Positions 1-11,116 of a stretch of DNA of 64,000 nt are shown in pieces; within the stretch, counting starts at the first letter, position 1; the number at the start of each line of letters is the position of its first letter. The position numbers and the translations under genes are program-made. This DNA comes from Paraburkholderia sp. SOS3 (GTDB lineage: Bacteria > Pseudomonadota > Gammaproteobacteria > Burkholderiales > Burkholderiaceae): NCBI RefSeq assembly GCF_001922345.1, contig NZ_CP018812.1, positions 806,001 to 870,000 of the forward strand, read 5' to 3'. Under the pieces are notes generated by a model that searched no databases, was not told where the DNA came from, and saw nothing but the letters and a program-made list of their open reading frames with translations.

Positions 1-192
1 AAGGGGCGATGCGTCTTCGTCCACCACCGCGATCGGCGCCTTGTGTAGCGTATCGGGCTGCGCCGTGGCGGCGGAGTAGATCGAGACGGTAAATGTGTAG
101 ACGATCAACACGAGCATGATCGAGTCGCGCCGCAGGCTCCACAGTTCCTTGATGCCGAGCCGGTAGATGTTCGAAAGTCGCTGCACGATCAC
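1..192 (-). CDS. ABC-2 type permease, N-terminal part (cut by window edge)
   Basis: The reading frame opens with GTG at 192 and runs off the left edge after 64 codons. The residues read as a cytoplasmic lead ([14 protein letters not shown]) followed by one hydrophobic segment ([16 protein letters not shown]) and a periplasmic start (APIAVVDED), the usual beginning of YhhJ-type ABC-2 permeases. The GTG overlaps the stop of the preceding RbbA-like gene by four bases (GTGA), so the two are translationally coupled. It probably forms the second membrane subunit of the same exporter. The family call rests on the N-terminus and on position in the operon; the remainder is outside the window. Confidence 0.85.
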   Translation of the reverse strand, partial: MIVQRLSNIYRLGIKELWSLRRDSIMLVLIVYTFTVSIYSAATAQPDTLHKAPIAVVDEDASPL

Positions 193-3005
193 GTCTCCTG
201 CTTGCGTAGCATCGCCATGGCCATGCCCATCACCACCGGTATCGTGATCAGCAGCGGCCAGAACTGCGACTGCAGCTCCTCGAAACCGAGCGCCTTGTTG
301 AACACGCCGCGGCTGATCGTGAACATATAAGTGGCGGGATAAATCCGCCCGATCAACCGCCCGCTGCCTTCCATCGAAGAGAGCGGATTAATGAGGCCCG
401 CGAACTGGATCGTCGGCACCATCGTGCCGATGATGGTCAGAAAAATGGCCGCAATCTGGCTGCGCGTGAACGTCGATGCAAGAAGCCCCAGACCCGTCGC
501 CACGATGCTGAAGACAAGCACGGCTGCGAGCAGCGTGATGAAGCTGCCCTTCACCGGAACGCCGAATGCGAATCTCGCCATCACGGTCATCAGCAGGAAA
601 TTGACGAGCGCAAGCAACACATACGGCACCTGCTTGCCAAGCAGAAATTCGGCGCGAGTGACCGGCGTGACGTACAGGTTCACGATCGAGCCCAGCTCGC
701 GTTCGCGCACGACCGCGAGTGCAGTCAGCATCGCGGGCAACATCAGCAGCAACATTGGAATGATGGCGGGCACCATGGCGGGAAGACTTTTCACGTCGGG
801 GTTGTAGCGAAACCGCGTTTCGATGTCGAGCCGGGCTGCAGGGGCCACGCCGAGCCGGTACTGCGCTTGATCGGCAAGCCAGGCGGCGTGCATCCCTTGC
901 ACGTAACCGCGAATCGTCTCCGCTCGCTGCGGCATTGCACCGTCGACCCAGACGCCGATCTCTACGTGTCTGCCGCGCTGCACGTCGCGTGCGAAGTCGG
1001 GTGGTATCTCGATTGCGAGCGAAAGCTCGCCGTTGCGCATGCGCCGGTCGAGGTCTTCATAACCGGCGAGCGGCGCCTGCTCGATGAAGTAGCGCGAGCC
1101 CGAGATGTTCAGCTCGTAGTTCCGGCTCAGCTCGGTCTGGTCGCGGTCGAGCATGGCGAAACTGAGGTTCTCGACGTCCATATTGATACCGAAACCCATC
1201 ACGAACATCAGCACGAGCGAACCCAGCAGCGCCAGCGTTGCGCGCACCGGATCGCGCCGCAGTTCCAACGCTTCGCGCCACACATAAGTGAACATTCGCG
1301 CCGGGCTGAAGCGGCGGGGGCGGGGCGTGCGGACTGCCCCTTCGCGCGGCGCCGCGATCGCTGTCGTCGACGACGCGGTGTCGAGCGCGGCCTCGCCGCT
1401 GGCTTCGGTCAGATAGCCGACGAACGCCGCTTCGAGCGTCGCGGCGCCGCGTGCGCGCACCAGTGCGGCGGGGGCGTCGCTGGCGAGCACCTTGCCGGCA
1501 TGCATCAGCGAGATGCGATCGCAGCGCTCGGCTTCGTTCATGAAGTGCGTCGAGATGAAGATCGTCACCCGGTCCTGGCGGGCGAGGTCGATCATCAATT
1601 GCCAGAAGCTGTCGCGCGCGATTGGATCCACGCCCGAAGTCGGTTCGTCCAGAATCAGCATTTCGGGCTTGTGCACCATCGCCACGGCGAGCGACAAACG
1701 TTGCCTGACACCGAGCGAGAGATTCATGGGCAGCGCGTCGAGCACGTCCGCGAGACCGAAGCGGTTGACCATTTCGTCGACGCGCGCGGGAATCTCATGT
1801 TCGTTCACATGGAAAAGGCGCGCGTGAAGCACGAGGTTCTGGCGCACGGTGAGTTCGCTATACAGCGAGAACGCTTGTGACATGTAGCCAACGCGCCTGC
1901 GTGTGTCGATGTCTTGGGGATCCACGGCGCGGCCGAACAGCATGGCGGAGCCTTCGGTTGCAGGCAGCAGGCCGGTCAGCATTTTCATCGTGGTCGACTT
2001 GCCGCAACCATTGGAGCCGAGGAAGCCAAAGATTTCGCCTCTGCGGATGCGAAAGCTCACGTGGTCGACTGCGACGAAGTCGCCGAAACGCATCGTCAGA
2101 TCGTGGGCCTCGATGGCGATGTCCGCTTCGTCGACCGCTTCGAGCGGAGCGATCTGCACGGCGCGGTGACCGCGTCGCCTCGCCTCGGGAAGCAGCGCAA
2201 TGAACGCTGCTTCGAGCGTTTTACAGCCCGTTTGCTCGAGAAGCGCGGTGGGCGTGTTCGTCGCGAGCACGCGGCCGGCGTCGAGCGCGACGAGCCAGTC
2301 GAAGCGCTGTGCTTCGTCCATATAGGCGGTGGCGACAATCACGCTCATCGCGGGCCGCGCTTCGCGAATGCGCGCGATCAGGTTCCAAAACTGCATGCGC
2401 GCGAGTGGATCGACACCCGTGGTCGGCTCGTCGAGAATCAGCAGGTCGGGGTCGTGAATCAGCGCGCAGCACAGCGCGAGCTTCTGTTTCATGCCGCCGG
2501 AAAGCTTGCCTGCCGGGCGCGCCAGAAACGGATCGAGCCCCGTGCGGTGCGTCAGGTCCTCGATGCGGCGGCGGCGTTCCGCTGCGTCGTGGCCGAAGAG
2601 CCGCGCGAAGAACTGCAGGTTCTCTTCGACCGACAGCGTGGGGTACAGATTCTTCCCGAGGCCTTGCGGCATGTACGCGATGCGCGGGCAGACCCGGTTG
2701 CGGTGACTCGCCGACGCCATGTCGCCGCCCAATGCCTTGACCGTCCCGTGCTGCACCTTGCGGGCGCCCGAGGCCAGCGCGAGCAGGCTCGACTTGCCCA
2801 CGCCGTCCGGTCCGATCAGACCCACCATGCGACCTGCCGGAATGTCGAGCGTAACGCCATCGAGCGCGAGCGTCTGGCGATAGCGCAGGGTCACGTCGTG
2901 CAGACGCACGACGGGTGCGCCGCTCGCGTCGCCGCTGCGTAGACCGTTTGCGGTGCATGGCAGCGTCGCGTTCACTGCGGCACCCGGATCGACAGTTTTG
3001 CCGGC
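189..3005 (-). CDS. RbbA-like ABC transporter: two ATPase domains fused to an ABC-2 permease
   Basis: A fusion of about 938 residues. The first nucleotide-binding domain has Walker [10 protein letters not shown], signature LSGGMKQK and Walker [14 protein letters not shown]; the second has GSNGCGKST, signature LSLGVRQR (a departure from LSGGQ) and [12 protein letters not shown]. The last third is an ABC-2 permease domain with one early membrane helix, a large periplasmic loop and a C-terminal group of helices. This order matches RbbA/YhiH-type exporters that work with an HlyD adaptor and a second permease, both of which flank it. I place the start at the Met of MAGKTVDPG; an upstream Met at 3035 is possible and would increase the overlap with the HlyD gene from about 34 to 64 bases. 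The substrate cannot be read from the sequence; small hydrophobic compounds or drugs are the family norm. Confidence 0.9.
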   Translation of the reverse strand, partial: AGKTVDPGAAVNATLPCTANGLRSGDASGAPVVRLHDVTLRYRQTLALDGVTLDIPAGRMVGLIGPDGVGKSSLLALASGARKVQHGTVKALGGDMASASHRNRVCPRIAYMPQGLGKNLYPTLSVEENLQFFARLFGHDAAERRRRIEDLTHRTGLDPFLARPAGKLSGGMKQKLALCCALIHDPDLLILDEPTTGVDPLARMQFWNLIARIREARPAMSVIVATAYMDEAQRFDWLVALDAGRVLATNTPTALLEQTGCKTLEAAFIALLPEARRRGHRAVQIAPLEAVDEADIAIEAHDLTMRFGDFVAVDHVSFRIRRGEIFGFLGSNGCGKSTTMKMLTGLLPATEGSAMLFGRAVDPQDIDTRRRVGYMSQAFSLYSELTVRQNLVLHARLFHVNEHEIPARVDEMVNRFGLADVLDALPMNLSLGVRQRLSLAVAMVHKPEMLILDEPTSGVDPIARDSFWQLMIDLARQDRVTIFISTHFMNEAERCDRISLMHAGKVLASDAPAALVRARGAATLEAAFVGYLTEASGEAALDTASSTTAIAAPREGAVRTPRPRRFSPARMFTYVWREALELRRDPVRATLALLGSLVLMFVMGFGINMDVENLSFAMLDRDQTELSRNYELNISGSRYFIEQAPLAGYEDLDRRMRNGELSLAIEIPPDFARDVQRGRHVEIGVWVDGAMPQRAETIRGYVQGMHAAWLADQAQYRLGVAPAARLDIETRFRYNPDVKSLPAMVPAIIPMLLLMLPAMLTALAVVRERELGSIVNLYVTPVTRAEFLLGKQVPYVLLALVNFLLMTVMARFAFGVPVKGSFITLLAAVLVFSIVATGLGLLASTFTRSQIAAIFLTIIGTMVPTIQFAGLINPLSSMEGSGRLIGRIYPATYMFTISRGVFNKALGFEELQSQFWPLLITIPVVMGMAMAMLRKQET

Positions 3006-4048
3006 CATGCGACGCGCGAGTCGAGCCGGACCCATGCGACGCCCGGCAATCCGGTCTTGACGAGTTTCAGATGCTGCAGGAGCAGCTCGCGGCTGATCCG
3101 CGCTTTGACGCGAAACATCAGCTTCTGACGCTCGCTCGCGGTTTCGACAGTCTTCGGCGTGAACTGCGCGGTGCTCGCAACGAAGGAGACCGCAGCCGGA
3201 ATCACGTAGTTGGGCGCGGCGTCGAGCACTATCCGCACTTCGGCACCGAGCGCGACCTTGCCGGCTACCGTCTCAGGCAAAAAGAAGGTCATGTAGACGT
3301 CGGAGAGGTCGATCATATTGAGGACCGTTCCGCCGGCTGCGAGCACTTCGCCCGGTTCCGCCACGCGGTACTGCACGCGGCCGTCGCGCGGCGCGGTGAG
3401 TTCGCTGTCGACGATATCGGCATTGACCCGCGCGACGGTGGCCTGAGCGGCCACCACCATCGAACGCGCGGCAACAAGCTGCGCGCGTGCCGCGTCGATC
3501 GCGGCCGCCGCAGTGGCGACCTGTGCGTTGGCGGCGTTGACGGCGGCCTCGGTGCTGCGCATCCGGGCGCGGTCGTCGTCGAGTTCCTGCATCGACGAAG
3601 CGCCTTCGCGCGATAGCGTTTCCGAGCGCGCGAGCTTGCGCTGCGCGGCGTCGCGTTCGGCTTCGCGCTGCGTCACGAGCGCCTGAGCGGCGGCCTTGTC
3701 GCTCACACGCTGCGCGACCTGAGCCTCGACGCTCGCTGCGTTGTTGATGGCTTGCTGATGCTGCGCGCGCGCTTCGTCGAGTTGTGCCTCGAGCACGGTG
3801 ACCTGCATTTTGGCGAGTGGTTGGCCCGCCTTCACGAAGTCGCCTTCGTCCACATAGATGGCATCGACCCGGCCGGCCAGCTTCGTCGCCACGTCGATTT
3901 CGGTTGCTTCGACGCGGCCGTTGCCGCTCGCGAATGCGTCGCCCGGGCCGTCGGCGTGCAGCCGCGTCCACGCAAAATAGCCGGAGGCCGCCACGATCAG
4001 CAGCGCCGCGACGGCGATCAGTTTTTTTGTTGTGGCTGCAACGTTCAT
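2972..4048 (-). CDS. HlyD-family periplasmic adaptor (membrane fusion) protein
   Basis: 358 residues beginning MNVAATTKK, with one N-terminal membrane anchor ([18 protein letters not shown]). It then has a biotinyl-lipoyl-like segment ([22 protein letters not shown]), a long Ala/Gln/Glu-rich coiled-coil hairpin, the second half of the lipoyl domain ([20 protein letters not shown]) and a beta-barrel region. It links the inner-membrane ABC exporter to the outer-membrane channel. The ATG at 4048 overlaps the stop of the outer-membrane gene by four bases (ATGA), which decides the start; the longer open frame upstream is only a shadow of that gene. Confidence 0.92.
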   Translation of the reverse strand: MNVAATTKKLIAVAALLIVAASGYFAWTRLHADGPGDAFASGNGRVEATEIDVATKLAGRVDAIYVDEGDFVKAGQPLAKMQVTVLEAQLDEARAQHQQAINNAASVEAQVAQRVSDKAAAQALVTQREAERDAAQRKLARSETLSREGASSMQELDDDRARMRSTEAAVNAANAQVATAAAAIDAARAQLVAARSMVVAAQATVARVNADIVDSELTAPRDGRVQYRVAEPGEVLAAGGTVLNMIDLSDVYMTFFLPETVAGKVALGAEVRIVLDAAPNYVIPAAVSFVASTAQFTPKTVETASERQKLMFRVKARISRELLLQHLKLVKTGLPGVAWVRLDSRVAWPAKLSIRVPQ

Positions 4049-5541
4049 TGCGGCGCGCCCCGTAATGTTGAATGGTCCGGTACCGCAGGCGAGTGGTCGG
4101 CCGATGGGGCGTGTTCCAGATTGCCGCCGAGCGCCGCATACAGCGCGACCCGGCTCGACAGCAGGGCCCTGCGGGTCTGCACGAGCGCTTGTTGCGCGTC
4201 GAGCAGATCGCGCTGCGCGTCGAGTACTTCGAGAAACGGCGTGGCGCCGCTGTCGTACCGCAGCCGCGCGAGCCTCGCGCGTTCGGTCTGCGCGTCGAGT
4301 GTCGCGCGCGCGGATTGAACCTGGTCGGCGAGCCATTCGCGCGCCGACAACGCATCGGCCACATCGCGAAACGCGGACTGGATGCTTTTCTCATACTGCG
4401 CAACCGCCTCTTTCTGGCGTGCCTGTTCGAGATGCAGATTGCTGCTGTTGCGTCCCGCGTCGAAGATCGGCATCGAGACGCTTGGCAGAAAGATCCATGT
4501 GCCGGTATTTGCCGCGAACAGATCCTGAAGGGCGGTACTGCTGCTGCCGAGTGCGCCGGTCAGCGTGATGCGCGGGAAGAACGCGGCGCGCGCTGCGCCG
4601 ATGTTCGCATTGGCCGCGCGCAACTGGTGTTCGGCCGCGACGATGTCAGGGCGATTCTCGAGCAGTTGCGACGGCAGACCGGCGCCGAGATCGGCGCGAA
4701 CGCTGAGGTCGTCGAGTTCCGATGGCAGCGACAGGGTTGCCGGTGCGCCGACCAGCACGTCGAGCGCGTGAGCATCGGTGGCGCGCTGCTGTTGCAGTTG
4801 CGCGGCGAGCGTGCGCGCTTGTTCGAGCAGGATCTGCGACTGCATCAGGTCGAGCCTCGACGTTGCGCCGACCTCGAAGCGGCGCCGGAAGATGCGCAGG
4901 GATTCCGTGCGCGTCGTAATTGTCTGGCGCGCGATGGCAATGCGCTCGTCGAGTTCGCGCAGCAAAAGGTAACTGTCGGCGACCTGCGCGATCAGCGTCA
5001 GGGTAGCGGCGCGTTGCGATGCGTCGCTAGCCAGAAAGTTTTCGAGCGCGGCGTCCTTCAGGTTGCGCACGCGTCCCCAAAAATCGAGTTCCCAGTTGCT
5101 TTCTGTCAGGCTCACGCTATAGCCTGCGCCGTCGATCGGCTGGGTGCCCAGGATACCGCCCGGCGTCCGGAAGCGAACATAGGACGCGCCCGCGTCGACG
5201 GTAGGGAATTGATCGGCGCGGCGTATGCCGTATGCGGCGCGCGCCTCTTCGACACGCTGCACGGCAATGCGCAGGTCGCGGTTATGCGCGAGCGCCTGCG
5301 CGATCAGCGCCTGAAGCTGCGGGTCCGGGAAGTAGTCGCGCCAGGTCACGTCGGCGGCGGTGGTGTGACCCGCGTCCGGTGCGTCGGCAGGCCACGAGGT
5401 TGCGACCGGCAATGCGGGCCGTTCGTAGTGTGGCGCGAGCGACAGGCAAGCCGATAGCGACAGCGCGAGCGCCAGGACGGCCGCACGCAGCCGATAGGCG
5501 TACTGCTTCAGGCGTTCGCTGGGAGCGGCATCGTTATGCAT
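4045..5541 (-). CDS. NodT-family outer-membrane efflux lipoprotein
   Basis: 498 residues. The N-terminus has a basic stretch, a hydrophobic core and a lipobox ending LSAC, so it is probably a lipoprotein of the TolC/OprM/NodT outer-membrane factor family. Two OEP repeats are visible: the first contains [10 protein letters not shown] and coiled-coil segments around [21 protein letters not shown], the second contains the family motif [20 protein letters not shown]. It is the first gene of a four-gene minus-strand efflux operon, coupled to the HlyD gene by a four-base overlap. An FNR/ANR-like promoter lies about 90-130 bases upstream of its ATG. Confidence 0.93.
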   Translation of the reverse strand: MHNDAAPSERLKQYAYRLRAAVLALALSLSACLSLAPHYERPALPVATSWPADAPDAGHTTAADVTWRDYFPDPQLQALIAQALAHNRDLRIAVQRVEEARAAYGIRRADQFPTVDAGASYVRFRTPGGILGTQPIDGAGYSVSLTESNWELDFWGRVRNLKDAALENFLASDASQRAATLTLIAQVADSYLLLRELDERIAIARQTITTRTESLRIFRRRFEVGATSRLDLMQSQILLEQARTLAAQLQQQRATDAHALDVLVGAPATLSLPSELDDLSVRADLGAGLPSQLLENRPDIVAAEHQLRAANANIGAARAAFFPRITLTGALGSSSTALQDLFAANTGTWIFLPSVSMPIFDAGRNSSNLHLEQARQKEAVAQYEKSIQSAFRDVADALSAREWLADQVQSARATLDAQTERARLARLRYDSGATPFLEVLDAQRDLLDAQQALVQTRRALLSSRVALYAALGGNLEHAPSADHSPAVPDHSTLRGAPQ

Positions 5542-5935
5542 GGCATGGCTGCGGATAGATTATTCGCACCGCCGCGCCGAGGCACGAGCGGTAATGCGTT
5601 TGGCAGGCGCGTGGCGACGAGCAGGGCCCCTGGTCTTTATAGCCGCATGCAGGCTACGTATCGTTGATGCAAGTCAACGGGCCGACCGGCCAGCAGGAGC
5701 TGATGCGGGTTCTGGATAAAGCCGACGCGCGAACGTCTGTGGGGAGGGGAGGCCGGTTTCCGAAAGTGACCGATCACTGCTTCATGATGTCGGCGCAGGC
5801 GGCTAGAGGCAGGAATTCAACGCTGGTGAGAAAGCCCGCGACCGAATCTCCTAACCATAGGAAGATGCGGTCACGAGCAAACGTAGAAAAGCACGTCCAA
5901 CGGGTGCCCCGCGCACCCGCCTGGCGCTAAATTGG
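5542..5935. other. Intergenic region between the efflux operon and the chemoreceptor gene
   Basis: This stretch carries the FNR/ANR-like promoter of the efflux operon (annotated separately). Short open frames here have no ribosome site or recognisable composition. Nothing else is visible. Confidence 0.6.
5636..5677 (-). promoter_or_regulatory. FNR/ANR-like class II promoter of the efflux operon
   Basis: TTGATGCAAGTCAA lies at 5664-5677, nine of ten positions of the FNR/ANR consensus TTGAT-N4-ATCAA. On the minus strand TATAAA lies at 5641-5636, with its first base 29.5 bases from the box centre, as expected for an activator at about -41.5. The predicted transcript starts near 5629, about 90 bases before the ATG of the outer-membrane gene. 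There is no such -10 in the opposite direction. Confidence 0.6.
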
Positions 5936-7483
5936 CTAGATGGCCATCCGGAACATCGAGACCGCGGAATTCAGATCGCTCGCCTGCGACTCCAGCGAAC
6001 TTGCGGCCGCAGCGGCCTGCTCAACCAACGCGGCATTCTGCTGCGTGGTTTCATCCATTTGCGATACCGCCTGGTTGACCTGGCCAATCCCCTTGGTCTG
6101 CTCCTCGGATGCGGCCGTGATCTCCGCCATGATGTCGGTCACGCGCCGGATTTCGTGGGTGATTTCGCCCATCTTTGCACCGGCTTCGCGCACGTAACCC
6201 GCGCCCGCCTGAACGCGCTCGACCGAGTCATTGATCAATTCCTTTATTTCCTTCGATGCGCTCGACGAGCGCTGCGCGAGCGAACGCACTTCTGACGCCA
6301 CGACCGCAAAACCTCGCCCTTGCTCGCCCGCGCGCGCGGCTTCGACGGCCGCGTTCAGAGCGAGAATATTCGTCTGGAACGCGATGCTCTCGATGATGCC
6401 GACGATGTCAGCGATCTTGTCCGAACTCTCATTGATGCCCTTCATGGTTTCGACCACCCGTGACACCGCCATACCGCCCTGCTCGGCGACGGCGACCGCC
6501 TGCGAGGCGAGCTGGTTGGCCTGGCGGGCATTGTCGGCGTTCTGCGTGACGGTCGACGTCAGCTGTTCCATGCTGGCCGCTGTTTGCTGCAGCGAAGCCG
6601 CTTGTTGCTCGGTGCGCTGCGAGAGGTCCTGGTTTCCCGCCGCGATCTGGTGAGTCGCGGTAGCGATCGAGTGGGCCGACACCTTGATCGTGCCAATCGT
6701 TTGCGCAAGTTGCGTCTGCATGCGTTTGATCGAGAACAGGAGGCTCGACTTGTCATCCGGCGCTGTCGTCACCGCCGCAGTCAGGTCGTTATCGGCGATC
6801 CGGTTGGCGATCGCGGCTGCGTATGCGGGCTCGCCGCCGAGCGAGCGCAGGATGCCGCGATTGAGCAGCACGACAATGGACGACAGAGCGCCCGCGAGCA
6901 CCACCAGGATGCCTAGGCTCCGGTACAGCGACGAACGGAACGCCGCGTCGATGTCGTCGACATAGAGACCGGTGGTAACGATCCAATCCCAGGGCTGGTA
7001 CGCCGCGGCGTAGATGATCTTTGGCGACGCTTCGGTTGCTCCCGGTTTAGGAAATTCGAAGCCAACAAATCCCTTACCGTCGCGCTTGATGGCGGAGACG
7101 ATGTCCCGGTAGAAGTAGACATTGTTCCGGTCCTTGACGTCACCGACAAACTTGCCGATCGACGCCGGCTGGATCGGGTGCATCAAAATCGTCGGGTTCG
7201 AGTTGAGCACGACGAAGTAGCCCTCTTCGCCGTACCGCATGTTGCGGATGCTATCCATCGCATGTCGCTGGGCTTCCGCCACAGGCATGCTGCCGGAGTT
7301 GGCCTGGTCGCCAAAATTCCTGACCACGCTGAGCGCGATTTCCGATGCGTGTATCAGTTCGTCTTTACGCTCGGCGAGGCGTATGTCGCGCGTTTCGTAA
7401 GCGTTGTAGACCGATATGCCGGCTAGGCAGAGCACGCCCAGAATCAGCGGCAGCCACAGCTTTTGAGCAAAGGACAGCTTCAT
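5936..7483 (-). CDS. Methyl-accepting chemotaxis protein with single Cache sensor
   Basis: 515 residues from the ATG at 7483 ([10 protein letters not shown]). Two membrane helices near residues 10-28 and 190-215 bracket a periplasmic sCache-type domain ([16 protein letters not shown], then a [13 protein letters not shown] end). A HAMP-like linker and a long cytoplasmic coiled coil follow, with the methyl-accepting signalling tip [20 protein letters not shown]. No C-terminal CheR-binding pentapeptide is present; the protein ends FRMAI. Such receptors usually sense small organic acids through the Cache pocket, but the ligand is unknown. A ten-residue upstream extension is possible but unnecessary. 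Confidence 0.93.
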   Translation of the reverse strand: MKLSFAQKLWLPLILGVLCLAGISVYNAYETRDIRLAERKDELIHASEIALSVVRNFGDQANSGSMPVAEAQRHAMDSIRNMRYGEEGYFVVLNSNPTILMHPIQPASIGKFVGDVKDRNNVYFYRDIVSAIKRDGKGFVGFEFPKPGATEASPKIIYAAAYQPWDWIVTTGLYVDDIDAAFRSSLYRSLGILVVLAGALSSIVVLLNRGILRSLGGEPAYAAAIANRIADNDLTAAVTTAPDDKSSLLFSIKRMQTQLAQTIGTIKVSAHSIATATHQIAAGNQDLSQRTEQQAASLQQTAASMEQLTSTVTQNADNARQANQLASQAVAVAEQGGMAVSRVVETMKGINESSDKIADIVGIIESIAFQTNILALNAAVEAARAGEQGRGFAVVASEVRSLAQRSSSASKEIKELINDSVERVQAGAGYVREAGAKMGEITHEIRRVTDIMAEITAASEEQTKGIGQVNQAVSQMDETTQQNAALVEQAAAAASSLESQASDLNSAVSMFRMAI

Positions 7484-7805
7484 ATTACAGAACCCCATTC
7501 GTGTAAGCGTCACGGCCTGTCTGTTCTTCTGAACGCGCTTCCGGAACCATGTGTGCCAAGTAACAGGTAAACGGCTTCGTTCCCAAAATCTGAAGGGCCG
7601 CTACGGGTCTCGTTGCTTCCGGCGTGGACTGGATCTGCTCTCGATCGAAGCAACGAGAAAGTTGGGAAAGGTATTTGAAAATTCGTTTACCAGACGAATC
7701 GATGTTGTCTCGACGCATAGCCACGTCGCCACAAGACCCCGGGCATGCTCCGTGCAACCTTATTGGCGTTGGACGCAAGGCCATGCTTATTCGACCCGCA
7801 TCGAT
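7484..7805. repeat. Intergenic region with a long-range inverted repeat upstream of the UvrA-like gene
   Basis: TCTCGTTGCTTC at 7608-7619 is perfectly complementary to GAAGCAACGAGA at 7647-7658. Two further complementary blocks are nested outside: TTCCCAA with TTGGGAA, and GGTAAACG with CGTTTACC. All are in the right order for one extended, interrupted stem of about 120 bases. The element lies between the divergently oriented chemoreceptor and UvrA-like genes. It could be a leader structure or the relic of an inverted duplication. Confidence 0.5.
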
Positions 7806-10493
7806 ATGGACGCCATCCACAACAAAGCTCGCCCGGCAGCGCCGCCGTCAGGGGAACCCGCCTTCACCGGCTTCGTGCGGGTGCGCGGCGCTCGCGAACA
7901 CAATCTGAAAAATATCGATGTGCAGATACCGCGTGATGCGCTGGTCGTCTTTACGGGGGTGTCCGGATCGGGCAAATCGTCGCTGGCATTCGGCACCTTG
8001 TACGCCGAAGCGCAGCGGCGCTATTTCGAATCGGTCGCGCCGTATGCCCGGCGTCTGATCGAGCAGGTCGGCGTGCCCGAAGTGGACGCCATCGAAGGCC
8101 TGCCGCCCGCCGTTGCGCTACAGCAGCAGCGCGGCACGCCGAGCGCGCGCTCGACGGTCGGCAGCGTAACCACGCTGTCGAGTCTCGTGCGCATGCTTTA
8201 TTCGCGTACGGGCGACTACCCGCCGAAGCAGCCCATGCTGTTCGCCGAGGATTTCTCGCCGAACACGGTGCAAGGCGCCTGTCCGACTTGCCACGGACTT
8301 GGCCGTGTGTACGAGGTCACCGAAACATCGATGGTGCCGGACGATTCGCTGAGCATTCGCGAGCGCGCAATCGCCGCATGGCCTCCCGCGTGGCACGGAC
8401 AAAACCTGCGCGACATTCTGGTGACCCTTGGCTACGACGTCGATAAACCGTGGCGCGATCTGCCAAAGAAAGACCGCGACTGGATTCTCTTCACCGACGA
8501 ACAGCCGACCGTGCCCGTCTACGCCGGACTCACGCCGAAAGAAACGCGTGCCGCGCTCAAGCGCAAGGACGAGCCAAGCTACCAGGGCACATTTACCGGT
8601 GCACGCCGCTATGTGCTGCACACGTTCGCGAACACGCAAAGCGCGCTGATGAAAAAACGCGTGTCGCAATTCATGATCGGCAGCGTCTGTCCAGCCTGTC
8701 ACGGCAAGCGGCTCAAGAAGGAAGCGCTGTCGGTGAAATTCGCCGGGCTCGATATCGGCGCGTTCGCCCAGTTGCCGCTAGCCAGACTTGCCGAGATGCT
8801 CGAACCGATCGCGCGCGGCAAATGGCCCGAGCCGGATGCCGCTCATTCGGGAAAAGACGCCGGCAAAGGCAGCGTGCTCAGCAGGAGCGCCATGCGCGAT
8901 GCCGTCGATAAACGGATCGCTGCAGGCGGGTCCGCGCATAAAGCCTCGCCCGATGTGCGGCGTACGCCGAACCTGTCCGAGGAAAAACGCGTCGCCGCGC
9001 AACGCATTGCAGCCGAGTTGCTCGAACGCCTGACCACTCTGGTCGATCTGGGCCTCGGCTACCTCGCGCTGGAGCGCAGTACGCCCACACTGTCATCCGG
9101 CGAACTGCAGCGTTTGCGGCTCGCCACGCAGTTGTCGTCGCAGTTGTTCGGTGTCGTGTATGTGCTCGACGAGCCATCGGCCGGCCTGCACCCCGCAGAT
9201 GGTGAAGCGCTCTTCGGCGCGCTGCAGAGCCTGAAGACCGCGGGAAATTCGCTGTTTGTCGTCGAACACGATCTGCAGATGATGCGGCGCGCCGACTGGC
9301 TCGTCGATGTCGGTCCCGCGGCCGGCGAAGCCGGCGGCCATGTGGTCTATAGCGGACCGCCGGCTGGCCTCGCGAATGTCGAAGCGTCACATACCCGCCG
9401 ACATCTGTTCGCGCCGCCCGTGCCCGTTGCGCGCACGACGCGCGAACCGGCCGGCTGGCTGAGGCTCGTCGGCATCACGCGCAATAATCTGCATGGACTG
9501 GACGCCGCGTTTCCGCTCGGCTGTCTGACTGCCGTCACGGGCGTGTCGGGCTCGGGCAAATCGAGCCTCGTGAGCCAGGCATTGCCGGAACTGGTCGCTA
9601 GCCACCTTGGACGCGCCTTCGAAAAACCGGACGACGACGAGCAGGATCCGTTGCTCGCGGGCTCGAGCGCGCCGACCGGCGGCCGCATTGCCGAGGGCAT
9701 GGACGCGCTGCGCCGCCTCGTGCGCGTCGATCAGAAACCGATCGGCCGCACGCCGCGTTCCAATCTCGCCACCTACACGGGCCTCTTCGACCACGTGCGC
9801 AAGCTGTTCGCCGACACGCCCCTGGCTCGCAAGCGTCGCTATGGCGCGGGCCGCTTCTCCTTCAATGCGGCGCAAGGCCGTTGCCCGACGTGTGAAGGCG
9901 AAGGCTTCGTCAGCGTCGAACTTCTGTTCCTGCCAAGCGTCTATGCGCCGTGCTCGACCTGTGGCGGCACGCGCTACAACACACAGACGCTGGAAGTCAC
10001 ATGGCGCGATAAGAACATCGCGGAGGTGCTCGGCTTGACCGTCGATGCGGCCTGCGATTTCTTCGCCGACGAAGCCAGCGTGATGCGCGCACTGAACGTG
10101 CTGCGTGACATCGGCCTCGGCTATCTGCGGCTCGGTCAACCTGCCACCGAATTGTCCGGTGGCGAAGCTCAGCGCATCAAGCTCGCCACGGAACTGCAAC
10201 GCGCGCAACGCGGCGACACGCTGTATATCCTCGACGAACCCACCACGGGCCTGCATCCCGCCGACGTCGACCGGCTGATGGTGCAACTGCAGGGACTGGT
10301 CGATGCCGGCAATACCGTCGTCGTCGTGGAGCACGACATGCGGGTCGCCGCACAAAGCGACTGGGTTGTCGACGTCGGCCCGGGCGCCGGCGGTGCCGGC
10401 GGCAAGATCGTGGCGAGCGGTACGCCGGCCCAGGTTGTGCGCGTGAAGGAAAGCCGCACCGCGGCGTATTTGAGGCAGCACCTCGCAGTATGA
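7806..10493 (+). CDS. UvrA-like ABC ATPase (UvrA2 class, lacking the UvrB-binding region)
   Basis: 895 residues from the ATG of [10 protein letters not shown]. It has the UvrA architecture: Walker [10 protein letters not shown] twice, ABC signatures [12 protein letters not shown] and [12 protein letters not shown], and Walker B segments [10 protein letters not shown] and [10 protein letters not shown]. The zinc-module cysteine pairs are CPTC/CPAC and CPTC/CSTC. Canonical UvrA has about 120 residues between the ARVG-like segment and the first zinc pair. Here [14 protein letters not shown] passes directly into [13 protein letters not shown], so the UvrB-interacting domain appears to be absent. 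UvrA2-type proteins are linked to DNA-damage or DNA-binding-drug tolerance rather than to classical excision with UvrBC. The gene is monocistronic; the in-frame upstream extension lacks conserved content. Confidence 0.9.
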   Translation: MDAIHNKARPAAPPSGEPAFTGFVRVRGAREHNLKNIDVQIPRDALVVFTGVSGSGKSSLAFGTLYAEAQRRYFESVAPYARRLIEQVGVPEVDAIEGLPPAVALQQQRGTPSARSTVGSVTTLSSLVRMLYSRTGDYPPKQPMLFAEDFSPNTVQGACPTCHGLGRVYEVTETSMVPDDSLSIRERAIAAWPPAWHGQNLRDILVTLGYDVDKPWRDLPKKDRDWILFTDEQPTVPVYAGLTPKETRAALKRKDEPSYQGTFTGARRYVLHTFANTQSALMKKRVSQFMIGSVCPACHGKRLKKEALSVKFAGLDIGAFAQLPLARLAEMLEPIARGKWPEPDAAHSGKDAGKGSVLSRSAMRDAVDKRIAAGGSAHKASPDVRRTPNLSEEKRVAAQRIAAELLERLTTLVDLGLGYLALERSTPTLSSGELQRLRLATQLSSQLFGVVYVLDEPSAGLHPADGEALFGALQSLKTAGNSLFVVEHDLQMMRRADWLVDVGPAAGEAGGHVVYSGPPAGLANVEASHTRRHLFAPPVPVARTTREPAGWLRLVGITRNNLHGLDAAFPLGCLTAVTGVSGSGKSSLVSQALPELVASHLGRAFEKPDDDEQDPLLAGSSAPTGGRIAEGMDALRRLVRVDQKPIGRTPRSNLATYTGLFDHVRKLFADTPLARKRRYGAGRFSFNAAQGRCPTCEGEGFVSVELLFLPSVYAPCSTCGGTRYNTQTLEVTWRDKNIAEVLGLTVDAACDFFADEASVMRALNVLRDIGLGYLRLGQPATELSGGEAQRIKLATELQRAQRGDTLYILDEPTTGLHPADVDRLMVQLQGLVDAGNTVVVVEHDMRVAAQSDWVVDVGPGAGGAGGKIVASGTPAQVVRVKESRTAAYLRQHLAV

Positions 10494-10505
10494 ATGATGC
10501 AAGTA

Positions 10506-10521
10506 CGCACGCTAGCGTGCG
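10506..10521 (+). terminator. Perfect 16-base palindrome after the UvrA-like gene
   Basis: CGCACGCTAGCGTGCG begins 13 bases after the stop codon and can fold as a six-pair stem with a CTAG loop, followed by a pyrimidine-rich tract (CTCTTCTTTCT). This is a possible intrinsic terminator, weak because there is no continuous T run. Confidence 0.35.
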
Positions 10522-10618
10522 CCGCGCTCTTCTTTCTGAAGGAAGCCCGGCACATGGGTCTGTCCGTGTCCGCGGATTTTTGATAGAACGCCAAGCAGTA
10601 AGCCATGGCGTGCCGTGT

Positions 10619-11017
10619 TCAGTGCTTCTCGAATCTGCGGAGCGCTTCAGGCGTGATCGGCGTGAAGAAGTTGATGAGGTTGCCGTCCGGATCGCGAAAC
10701 AGCAGCGAACGGTTGCCCCAAGGCTGGGTCGTCGGCGGCTGCACAATATCGGCCGACATCGCGAGCAACTTCCTGTGTTCGTCGTCGGCATCCTGTACGC
10801 GGAATTCGATGATGACCGAGCGATTGCTCGCCGGTGTCGCCGCTGCGCCGAAGAACTGATTCATCGTGCGGGTGGTACCGATCGCCAACGTGCAGGACGG
10901 CGACGCGAGTTCGGCGAATTCGTCGGTAAGCCACGCGGCCGTCAGCCCAAGTTCTTCATAGAAGCGCACGAGCCCTTTGATGTCGTCTGTAATAATACGG
11001 GTTGAGACGAAGTCCAT
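10619..11017 (-). CDS. VOC-superfamily (glyoxalase/bleomycin-resistance-like) protein
   Basis: 132 residues with the paired beta-alpha-beta-beta-beta modules of the VOC fold: an N-terminal module ending in a substrate wall (STRIITDDIKGLVRFYEELG) and a C-terminal module with FRDPDGNLINFF, the typical closing motif. A good ribosome site (GAGGGAG) precedes the ATG. It is divergent from the WYL regulator that starts about 100 bases away, which may control it. Members act as dioxygenases, lyases or drug-sequestering proteins; no specific substrate is inferable. Confidence 0.85.
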   Translation of the reverse strand: MDFVSTRIITDDIKGLVRFYEELGLTAAWLTDEFAELASPSCTLAIGTTRTMNQFFGAAATPASNRSVIIEFRVQDADDEHRKLLAMSADIVQPPTTQPWGNRSLLFRDPDGNLINFFTPITPEALRRFEKH

Positions 11018-11116
11018 TTTTCTCCCTCATGTGATTGCATCGTGCGCCGGATGGTGCGCGACGTCATGGACATCCTACAAAGGTGCTGCTGCCAGCATAC
11101 TGTCAGCAGCGAACGC

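Noticed and set aside
1914..2942. Long plus-strand open frame of 342 codons
   Set aside because: It lies opposite the RbbA-like ATPase domains and has the His/Arg/Glu-rich composition of an antisense shadow in high-GC DNA; no ribosome site.
5664..5930. 88-codon plus-strand frame
   Set aside because: Its first codons coincide with the FNR-like box; no ribosome site and no protein-like pattern.
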